From positions 1 to 14,361 of the forward strand of contig JAFGID010000250.1 of the NCBI GenBank assembly GCA_016929735.1: a stretch of 14,361 nucleotides of DNA, read 5' to 3'. Below are positions 8,587-14,361 of this stretch, piece after piece. Each line of letters opens with the position of its first letter. The first letter of the stretch is position 1. Under the pieces are notes generated by a model, which worked only from the letters and a program-made list of their open reading frames with translations, was not told where the DNA came from and did no database searches. Origin of the DNA: Ignavibacteriales bacterium (GTDB lineage Bacteria > Bacteroidota > Ignavibacteria > Ignavibacteriales > Melioribacteraceae). The translations under genes and the position numbers were made by a program.

Positions 8587-8590
8587 CCTC
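8587..8590 (-). promoter_or_regulatory. Ribosome binding site deciding a GTG start
   Basis: GAGG on the minus strand, five bases before the GTG at 8581. It is one of the few strong Shine-Dalgarno sites in the window and fixes the start of the first PorV-like gene. Confidence 0.65.
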
Positions 8591-8595
8591 ACATG

Positions 8596-10194
8596 TTATC
8601 TTAATACCATAATTTTCCCGAAAACCGGAGCATCATTATGGATATCAATCCTATAAAAATAAACACCGTTTGGAACAATCTCACCTTTTTCATTTTGTCC
8701 GTCCCAATATTCAATCTGATCAAATCCGGCATTTCTCTCGGCATTTTGGAGCAGCGTCCTAACCAAATTCATTCCAAAATCAAATATTCTTATCGTTACA
8801 TCTGTTGTCTTATTGTTTGTATTGTATTTTATTTTTGTATGCTCCCATTCGGGTGAGAATGGATTTGGAAAAGCGTATGTATCAGTATTGGAATTCAATG
8901 GTTGTGAAGCAAGGTAAACTTTCCAGCTTCCTGTCCAGAAATCGTTAGCGGTCTCAGTCGTTTTTACCAAACCATTAACTGAGCCAATCCAGATTTCCGA
9001 GAGGTAGGGTGATTTAAATAAAGAATTCACTGAAAGAAATTCAAACGTGTTTATTGGAATTTTTGTTAAATCATCTTTTATAGGTGGTACATTTAACCAC
9101 GTAGTACCTGAATTGTTAGATCTGAATAAACCATTATCTGTTGCAACAAAAACATCGGAATGCATTGTTCCATCATTTTTTTTATAATATTTGAATGAGA
9201 AATTATGAGGTTTTTCTTCGGGTAAAAATGTTAGCCAAGTAGCTCCACCATCGGAGGAAGAACTAACACCATAAAATTCATTATTATCATCTGCACGCCA
9301 CGTTGATGCCCAAACTGTAGAATTTAAAGTATCATAAGCTAATGCAGTTACAAAATTTCCTGATATCGGATAATCCTGATTTTGGTGATTGAATTTAATC
9401 CAAGAAATACCACCATTGGTTGATTTATTAATACCATCAGCCGTGCCGACATAAATCACCGAATCGTTTATTGCAATAACTGAAAATCCTAAATGATTAA
9501 GGTTTCCAGTACTCCCTGCTCTAGGACGTAAAGAAAAATTCAATGTTTCATTAGGCGAGATTTGTCTTAAATTATCAGGAGGCAAAACCACTCTTTCCCA
9601 TTTTGTATTTGGATTTGACTTCAAGTCAGAAATCTTACATTTTCTTAAACAACCCGACCAGGAAGTTATCCAAATAGTATTTTCAGTAAAAGCAATATCG
9701 TATATGACATTTTGTTGTGGAACGGTGATAGGTAAAGTGGTAATATTATTTATACCATATATAGTAGTAGTATCGTTGGGGTCATCAAGGGGTTGAGGAA
9801 TAAAATCCCAACTATTTCCGTTGTTTGTTGAAAATCTAATTCCACCCCCAGTGCTTATCATACTATTATTTATTTCTTCGCTAAATGCTGTAGCCACAAA
9901 TATAATTCCTTTGTAATATCCCACAGCTGAGACACTATGTTCACCAAAATTATGTGTACCGTAAAAATTTGTCCAAGTACTTCCATCATCGGTTGAACGA
10001 CTTAATCCTCGAGATGTCCCCAACCAAATTGTATCATTAACAATAACAATATCCGAAATTGAATTACTTAATTGTGTCTTGGATAATTCAAGGTTTGGTG
10101 TGTATCCATCAGTCTTGTACATCTTTGGTACGTTTTGTCCATAGATGTTTATTATACCAATAAGAAATATTGGTAGAAAAATTTTTTTAATCAT
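8596..10194 (-). CDS. Secreted Asp-box beta-propeller protein with T9SS type A (FlgD-like) sorting domain
   Basis: A 532-residue predicted T9SS cargo protein. The signal peptide ends at IYG|Q (residue 19/20). Five Asp-box motifs (S-x-D/N-x-G-x-S/T-W) are visible, ending at W74, W129, W265, W320 and W366. They mark blades of a sialidase/BNR-like or Vps10-like propeller, a fold used for binding or hydrolysing surface ligands. The irregular spacing suggests that some blades lack the motif. Residues about 440-532 form a FlgD-like Ig fold that serves as a T9SS C-terminal signal: FPNPFSP (442-448), IFDFGMNLVRTL (470-481), YWDG (496-499), NGVYFYRI (509-516) and a final GKIMVLR. No sialidase catalytic Arg triad or FRIP motif is evident, so a binding or structural role seems likelier than catalysis. 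Its ATG overlaps the upstream lipoprotein stop (ATGA), pointing to a shared function. Confidence 0.88.
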   Translation of the reverse strand: MIKKIFLPIFLIGIINIYGQNVPKMYKTDGYTPNLELSKTQLSNSISDIVIVNDTIWLGTSRGLSRSTDDGSTWTNFYGTHNFGEHSVSAVGYYKGIIFVATAFSEEINNSMISTGGGIRFSTNNGNSWDFIPQPLDDPNDTTTIYGINNITTLPITVPQQNVIYDIAFTENTIWITSWSGCLRKCKISDLKSNPNTKWERVVLPPDNLRQISPNETLNFSLRPRAGSTGNLNHLGFSVIAINDSVIYVGTADGINKSTNGGISWIKFNHQNQDYPISGNFVTALAYDTLNSTVWASTWRADDNNEFYGVSSSSDGGATWLTFLPEEKPHNFSFKYYKKNDGTMHSDVFVATDNGLFRSNNSGTTWLNVPPIKDDLTKIPINTFEFLSVNSLFKSPYLSEIWIGSVNGLVKTTETANDFWTGSWKVYLASQPLNSNTDTYAFPNPFSPEWEHTKIKYNTNNKTTDVTIRIFDFGMNLVRTLLQNAERNAGFDQIEYWDGQNEKGEIVPNGVYFYRIDIHNDAPVFGKIMVLR

Positions 10195-10991
10195 AGTAAG
10201 CTAATATTGTGAGATAATGTATTGCTGAATTTTCCACCCTTATCTTTTGCTTTGAATTCAAATCTATAAATGCCTCTTGTCTGGCTTGGAACAGCTTCAA
10301 TTATTAATGAATAACGTCCATCGTTGGCTACTTGGTCACCATGATTAGTAATATCTCCATCATCATAAAGATAAAATTTATTTCCTGAAGTCGTTCCATT
10401 TGGTCTATATGTTAAAAAATAAACCTCAGCAATGTCTGACAAACCGTTCGAATCGTTTACTGCAATCGAAACAACAAATGCTGATTTTGGAGATTGAATA
10501 ATTACTGTATCAGGTGCTTGAATATCTGAGATAATAGGTGCAAAATTGTAAAGATTATTTTTATAGAAAAGATTTTTCGCAAGTAATTTTTGAGTTTTGG
10601 AATACTTGTCTTTTCCAATTATTTCGATATAATAGTAACGACTTTGAAATTCTTTACTGAAAAATGTTTTGCCTGTAAATATTTTGTCATCAGCAATTTT
10701 ATCAGCATTATTTGTAATATCTCCATTATCTAATAATGGAAATTTATCTGCTAAAATTTCCTTCCCATCGGTTGATTTAACGTTGAAGAATAATTCCTCG
10801 TTAAAAGTATCAGACATTTTAATTGATACTATCAATGAAGAATCGTTAGGAGAATATACAAGTGTATCAGGTATTGTAACTTCTACCCATTGAAAGTTAC
10901 TTTGTACGTTATCAACGATTGAATCTGGAATCTCGTCGCAACCGAAGAAAATTAAATTTACAACTAATGATATCTTAAATAAATTTTTCAT
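10191..10991 (-). CDS. Lipoprotein with two tandem Asp/Gly-rich modules
   Basis: A 266-residue predicted lipoprotein; the signal ends in FFGC with Cys18, followed by Asp-Glu, again acidic as in surface-exported Bacteroidota lipoproteins. The mature protein is built from two similar modules of about 120 residues. Each has a PDT-[LV] segment and a VSI strand (40-57 and 160-176), then an Asp-rich loop: DNGDITNNADKIADD (88-102) and DDGDITNHGDQVANDG (210-225). Each ends in beta-rich sequence with a K-A/G-K-D turn (KDK near 127; KAKDKGGKF near 247). The loops resemble the calcium-binding-like D-x-G-x-x-x-D-x-x-A-x-D-G-x-[FY] signature of the choice-of-anchor X type of surface domain. The gene is the first after the 59-base gap and overlaps the Asp-box propeller gene (ATGA), so it may be the cargo's surface partner or anchor. 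Enzymatic function is not indicated. Confidence 0.82.
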   Translation of the reverse strand: MKNLFKISLVVNLIFFGCDEIPDSIVDNVQSNFQWVEVTIPDTLVYSPNDSSLIVSIKMSDTFNEELFFNVKSTDGKEILADKFPLLDNGDITNNADKIADDKIFTGKTFFSKEFQSRYYYIEIIGKDKYSKTQKLLAKNLFYKNNLYNFAPIISDIQAPDTVIIQSPKSAFVVSIAVNDSNGLSDIAEVYFLTYRPNGTTSGNKFYLYDDGDITNHGDQVANDGRYSLIIEAVPSQTRGIYRFEFKAKDKGGKFSNTLSHNISLL

Positions 10992-10995
10992 AATA

Positions 10996-11003
10996 CAAAA
11001 TTA
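10996..11003 (-). promoter_or_regulatory. Possible Bacteroidota-type -7 promoter element
   Basis: Minus-strand TAATTTTG fits the Bacteroidota -7 consensus TAnnTTTG exactly. It lies in the 59-base gap, the largest in the window, and ends just four bases before the ATG at 10991. If used, transcription would begin at or very near the start codon, giving an almost leaderless message; no Shine-Dalgarno is present there. A matching -33 TTTG box is not clear, so an AT-rich chance match is possible. Confidence 0.25.
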
Positions 11004-11050
11004 CAATATTGAATAAATCGTTAAAAGGAAAAAATCTTTGACCTTAAAAA

Positions 11051-12049
11051 TTACCAAATATTGAATGGCATTGGGGAAAATGAAACAATGAAAATGAAAA
11101 TAGCAAAATATCCGAGCATTCTTCTTCTGGCATCAAGAGTTTCAAATTGAGCAACAGGTGGATGTTTTATTTTTATTACAAAATACAAAAGCAAAGCCCA
11201 CACTATCCAACCGGGCCAGCCAAAATTTATATTAAATCCAAAATATGAATCTAAAAATCCAATAACACTTAATGCAACTAAAACGATCATTGTAATTGTT
11301 GATATAATTTCTTGCTTTTTCTCTCCAAACATGCTGTAAATAATATGTCCTCCATCAAGTTGTCCGACCGGCAGTAGATTCATTGCAGTAATTAATAACC
11401 CAAACCAACCAACGCATAAATAAGGATAATGATAAATTTCTGACATTGGGGGGATAAATTCACCCGGTCTTGAAAAAATATCCCTGAAAAAAGAAAACAA
11501 AATGGTATCACCAAATTCAAGATGAATATATTGCTGTCCATACTCAGGTAAAAAATAATCAGGATGTATATTTAATAAATAATCAATACTCGGTAAGTAA
11601 GAATATCCAATAATTATTACGATTACACTCGCAATAAAACCTGCTACCGGTCCAGCAATCCCAATGTCAAACATTGCCTTGTTATTTTGGATTGCAGAAC
11701 GAGTTCGAATAACGGCACCCATTGTTCCAAAATTTAAAAAACCCGGAATAGGAGGGAATGGAATGTAATATGGTAAAGTTGCGTCTACCTGGTGATAACG
11801 TGCTGCAAAATAGTGACCGAATTCGTGACAAGTTATAATAAATAAAATTGACACTGCATAAGGTAGTCCTCTCATAAATGATTCGAGATTAATTGAACTA
11901 ACTCCTACCGCAGTCCAATCCATTCCAGCAATTATCGTTGTTATAAAAGTTAAAGCAAATAAAAGTAGATGAAAATATGGTGAATGCTTCTTTGGTATCT
12001 TCTTAATTTGTTTTGCTTCGTAAATATTTTGTTCAGAATTAGTATTCAT
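11051..12049 (-). CDS. M50-family site-2 intramembrane metalloprotease
   Basis: A 332-residue polytopic inner-membrane zinc protease of the M50 (site-2 protease) family, which cuts membrane-spanning segments and often releases regulators or clears signal peptides. The zinc motif H75-E-F-G-H79 sits in a membrane span, and the second motif N224-LLPVGQLDGGH (to H235, with D232 as the third ligand) in a later span. Between them lies GTMGAVIRTRSAIQ (108-121) and FDIGIAGPVAGF (127-138), the pattern of the EGY-like S2P subgroup. No PDZ domain is present, unlike RseP. The N-terminal 25 residues are hydrophilic and basic. It begins 1 base after the stop of the DUF1207-like gene, so the two are surely co-transcribed. 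No anti-sigma factor is nearby, so its substrate is unknown. It ends at the 59-base gap, possibly closing block A. Confidence 0.9.
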   Translation of the reverse strand: MNTNSEQNIYEAKQIKKIPKKHSPYFHLLLFALTFITTIIAGMDWTAVGVSSINLESFMRGLPYAVSILFIITCHEFGHYFAARYHQVDATLPYYIPFPPIPGFLNFGTMGAVIRTRSAIQNNKAMFDIGIAGPVAGFIASVIVIIIGYSYLPSIDYLLNIHPDYFLPEYGQQYIHLEFGDTILFSFFRDIFSRPGEFIPPMSEIYHYPYLCVGWFGLLITAMNLLPVGQLDGGHIIYSMFGEKKQEIISTITMIVLVALSVIGFLDSYFGFNINFGWPGWIVWALLLYFVIKIKHPPVAQFETLDARRRMLGYFAIFIFIVSFSPMPFNIW

Positions 12050-12050
12050 T

Positions 12051-12881
12051 TTATAAATCTAAATTAAATCCGATGGAAGACATTTTTTTATTCTGAGAAT
12101 AATATTCTCCATGAATATTTTTGCCAGAGTAATAGTTATAATAAAAACTGATTCCTCGTCCATTTGTGTGACCGATCTTTATTCCAATTGATAAGGAATT
12201 GTTACCTGTATATTTTGTATTGTTAATTATCTTTAAATCATATCCAATGAAAGGTGTAATTTTTTCAGTTATAAAATCTTCAAAGAAATATTCAAATCCA
12301 ATTTGGTAATTATCCTTACCAATATGTGTTGGATCAACGTGAACCAAATAAGTAAAACCGATATAACCTCGCAAATTTTCAAATCTGATATAAGGAATTA
12401 ATTCAAGAAATTCTCGGCTATACACCTGTGGTCTCAAATCATCACGCCATTCCTGACTCTGATTATCATAATGTCCATCAACAAAGTGTGCACTTATGTG
12501 GCTGATTCTAAATCTCGCACCTAATTCAAGATTCTCAAATATTTTTTTATATCCAAAATTTATTCCAAAAAGATAATCAACTGCATCAACAGGAAAATGG
12601 AAATTCTTTTCACTTCGCAATAAAGCCCAGGTAAAAAAATCTGCACCAAAAGAAAATATTTCTTTCTCGGTTATTGAATAAGAAAAAATATCTATCGAAT
12701 TTCCTATGTCCAATCGCAATTCGTTTTCCCCTAATTGAATTAGTGAACCAATTCTCGGTTCTAATATATTTGCAGTAAAGGGTTGAATGTTCAACCCCGA
12801 TGGAAACAATTCAAATTTTGATTGACAATGGATAACTGAAAAAATAAAAAATAAAATTAAAATCCTCAGTTTTTTTTTCAT
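12051..12881 (-). CDS. DUF1207-like envelope protein
   Basis: A 276-residue exported protein, probably an outer-membrane beta-barrel-like protein resembling the DUF1207 family, whose function is unknown. The signal peptide covers about 1-19 (VIHC|Q). His just before the Cys is atypical for a lipobox, and Gln after it fits signal peptidase I cleavage as in its neighbours, so I favour a non-lipidated product. Family-like features are LFPSGL (25-30), ANILEPRIGS (38-47) near the N-terminus, VDYLFGINFGY, and RISHISAHFVDGHYDN (128-143), close to the conserved arginine/HxSSH region of DUF1207. Later segments alternate aromatic strands such as YIGFTYLVHVD and GISFYYNYYSG. A moderate Shine-Dalgarno (AAGG) lies 9 bases before ATG 12881. 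It follows the radical SAM gene by 29 bases. The DUF1207 call rests on remembered pattern, hence the moderate confidence. Confidence 0.7.
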   Translation of the reverse strand: MKKKLRILILFFIFSVIHCQSKFELFPSGLNIQPFTANILEPRIGSLIQLGENELRLDIGNSIDIFSYSITEKEIFSFGADFFTWALLRSEKNFHFPVDAVDYLFGINFGYKKIFENLELGARFRISHISAHFVDGHYDNQSQEWRDDLRPQVYSREFLELIPYIRFENLRGYIGFTYLVHVDPTHIGKDNYQIGFEYFFEDFITEKITPFIGYDLKIINNTKYTGNNSLSIGIKIGHTNGRGISFYYNYYSGKNIHGEYYSQNKKMSSIGFNLDL

Positions 12882-12910
12882 TAAACTCGACCTTAATTAT
12901 TTTATTTAAC

Positions 12911-13897
12911 TTAATAATTGGATTTTGATAACCTTGAAATTTTAGGTTTTATAATTTTATTATATCCGTATTTAATTTTGGACTTTAAACTTTTAATTCC
13001 GTATTTATTAAACGGAAAAGCAAATGATGGTTCAAAATAACAATTCACTGTACAACCTTTGCAGAAATCAAATCTTCCTTCATTCTTTTTGTAATAACTA
13101 TAATATCCTTCTTGCATAATTTCTTTTATCGGTTTATCTATTTGAACGAACTCTTTTCCAAAATGGAAACAGGGAAGTATTATTTCATTCTTTGGAGAAA
13201 TTACTATGACTCTGGAGACGGCTTTGCAACTGGGACTTAAAATATTATTTCCACCGTCTCTTCTTAACTTAATGAATCCTTCATTCATATAAATTTTAGA
13301 TTTACCTTGAATAAATTTTTCTATATAGTCTAATGCTTTAATTGATAAACCGGGATTTCCAAAATAAGAAAAAACAGGATTAACTATCAGAATTAAATTA
13401 TGCTTTAAAGCAATATCATACATCTGAGGTAATTTTTTATATGTCCGATTAGTGACAGTAAACAATATATCAGGATGTTCACCGATTGATTTTGCAACCT
13501 CAATACTTTCAAAAACCTTTTTGTAACAATTAACATTTCTGATTTTATTATGCTCTTCTTCGTTTGGTGAATCTAATGAAAAGTGGAGTAGGTTGACTAA
13601 TCCTTTTAATTTTTCTGCATATTTGGGATATAAAATTGTGTTTGTAGTTATGCTCGTTTGCATTTTCAATTCACGCGCAAATCTTGTCATCTCAACAATT
13701 GATTTGTTCAGTAGCGGTTCGCCACCGGTTAGATCAATGAATTTAACACCAAGTTTTGATATTTGGAGTATGTTAAAAACATAATCTTCAAATGTAGCAT
13801 CAAGATTTTTTTGTTTTGGATTTAGTTTTCCAAAATGGCAAAAATCACAGTTTGCATTACAGCGGTAAGTAACATAATAATTACAAAGCAGCATCAT
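12911..13897 (-). CDS. Radical SAM protein with cysteine-rich (SPASM/twitch-like) C-terminus
   Basis: A 328-residue cytoplasmic radical SAM enzyme. The cluster motif C13-x3-C17-x2-C20 (YRCNANCDFCHFG) binds the [4Fe-4S] that cleaves S-adenosylmethionine, and GGE at 58-60 contacts SAM. Five further cysteines (C224, C243, C279, C282, C286) form a SPASM- or twitch-like region that may hold an auxiliary Fe-S cluster, in the pattern LPCFHFG, then FCKGCTVNC. The C-terminal 30 residues are basic (KSKIKYGYNKIIKPKISR) and may touch membrane or nucleic acid. Its ATG overlaps the stop of the GT2 synthase gene as ATGA, with AGGA upstream, so the two are translationally coupled. No small peptide gene is seen beside it, which argues against a RiPP maturase; a sugar, lipid or cofactor substrate is possible. 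Substrate is not predictable from sequence alone. Confidence 0.88.
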   Translation of the reverse strand: MMLLCNYYVTYRCNANCDFCHFGKLNPKQKNLDATFEDYVFNILQISKLGVKFIDLTGGEPLLNKSIVEMTRFARELKMQTSITTNTILYPKYAEKLKGLVNLLHFSLDSPNEEEHNKIRNVNCYKKVFESIEVAKSIGEHPDILFTVTNRTYKKLPQMYDIALKHNLILIVNPVFSYFGNPGLSIKALDYIEKFIQGKSKIYMNEGFIKLRRDGGNNILSPSCKAVSRVIVISPKNEIILPCFHFGKEFVQIDKPIKEIMQEGYYSYYKKNEGRFDFCKGCTVNCYFEPSFAFPFNKYGIKSLKSKIKYGYNKIIKPKISRLSKSNY

Positions 13898-14361
13898 TCG
13901 AAAATCCTATCTTTCCATTGAACACGACGGTTAAATAAAAGCGCAAATGGTAAGCACAGAACATAAATGATATAATAAACCTCAAATGCCATATAATGAA
14001 TTATTTTCATTCGAAGTTTAAGTTTTGTGTGAATAGCAAGTAAGAAAATAAAATCAATTAGGACTTTAGTCATTATGATTGAAACGGTTATTGGAGTAAA
14101 AAAGAATGGACTGATAATCATAAATAAATGATTGACGAATCCGATTCCCATAACAAAGTAACCGGCAAAATCACTTTCCATACCACCGACACCCCATCTC
14201 TTCTTCTGTGCGTACAACGATTTCACATCCGGGCAAGGTTTGGATGTAACTAATGCATCTTTGTCCAATGGGTAAATAATTTTGTATTTTTTAAGATTAT
14301 GAAATGCCATCAATAATTGAAAATCTTCTGTGACTGAAAATGGAATTGCTTCGTAAGTACC
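13894..14361 (-). CDS. Membrane family 2 glycosyltransferase, C-terminal part only
   Basis: The last 155 codons of a processive-type GT2 glycosyltransferase; the N-terminus lies beyond the window edge. Reading from 14361 in frame gives the VTED motif (TED holds the catalytic base region of cellulose- and hyaluronan-synthase-like enzymes), and then QKKRW, the Q-x-x-R-W acceptor motif. After these come three or more hydrophobic spans and a short basic tail. It is therefore an inner-membrane enzyme likely to build a polysaccharide or glycolipid. ATG or TTG codons near 14313 are internal and not real starts, because the TED motif lies upstream of them. It overlaps the radical SAM gene by ATGA. 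Product cannot be named from this fragment. Confidence 0.88.
   Translation of the reverse strand, partial: GTYEAIPFSVTEDFQLLMAFHNLKKYKIIYPLDKDALVTSKPCPDVKSLYAQKKRWGVGGMESDFAGYFVMGIGFVNHLFMIISPFFFTPITVSIIMTKVLIDFIFLLAIHTKLKLRMKIIHYMAFEVYYIIYVLCLPFALLFNRRVQWKDRIFE

Noticed and set aside
8596..10194. Propeller protein as an active sialidase because of Asp boxes
   Set aside because: Asp boxes are structural and occur in many propellers; no FRIP motif or Arg triad pattern was recognised.
11004..11050. Possible terminator after the site-2 protease (AAGG...CCTT near a T-run, minus strand)
   Set aside because: The stem is only four pairs, AT-rich context makes it likely by chance, and the T-run lies in the loop rather than after the stem.
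12822..12881. DUF1207-like protein as a lipoprotein (Cys19)
   Set aside because: The residue before the Cys is His, unlike a normal lipobox, and the following Gln fits signal peptidase I cleavage as in the neighbours.
12911..13897. Radical SAM protein as a RiPP (SPASM) peptide maturase
   Set aside because: No short precursor-like gene is found beside it; all neighbouring short frames are shadows of longer genes.
14308..14313. ATG/TTG near 14310 as the true start of the GT2 gene
   Set aside because: The frame stays open to the window edge and encodes the family's TED motif upstream, so this is an internal codon of a cut gene.

Overview
The window is AT-rich (by eye about 30% GC) and gene-dense. 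All 14 genes lie on the minus strand and none is broken internally; only the two edge genes are cut, by the window ends. Gaps between genes never exceed 59 bases and many neighbours overlap by 1-14 bases, so there is no non-coding stretch above 300 bases. I see no tRNA, rRNA, CRISPR array, insertion sequence or clear intrinsic terminator. PorV/PorQ-like outer-membrane proteins, a FlgD-like (type A) C-terminal sorting domain of the type IX secretion system (T9SS), and signal peptides cut just before Gln point to the Bacteroidota/Ignavibacteriota/Chlorobiota group. A low-GC Ignavibacteria-like organism is my best guess; this is inference from protein style, not a database match.

In transcription order (high to low coordinate) there are three blocks. 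Block A (14361-11051): the C-terminal part of a membrane family 2 glycosyltransferase, a radical SAM protein with a cysteine-rich C-terminus, a DUF1207-like envelope protein, and an M50 site-2 protease. A 59-base gap follows and holds a possible Bacteroidota-type promoter. Block B (10991-6037): a lipoprotein with a duplicated Asp/Gly-rich module, an Asp-box beta-propeller protein with a T9SS sorting domain, a PorV/PorQ-like protein, a small unknown lipoprotein, and a second PorV/PorQ-like protein. Block C (5992-1): a GT-B glycosyltransferase, a Wzx-like flippase, a polysaccharide-deacetylase-like protein with an unusual extra N-terminal domain, a GT4 glycosyltransferase, and a family 9 (heptosyltransferase-like) glycosyltransferase cut by the window edge.

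Taken together the window looks like a cell-surface locus. Block C would build and flip a lipid-linked glycan. Block B would export and display a propeller protein and lipoproteins at the outer membrane. Block A adds a glycan synthase, a radical SAM enzyme and an intramembrane protease. In Porphyromonas gingivalis, T9SS cargo is anchored to a special LPS and PorV carries the cargo, so joint placement of PorV-like proteins, cargo and glycan genes is suggestive. No core translocon (SprA/PorKLMN) or PorU sortase is present here, so the functional link is inference.
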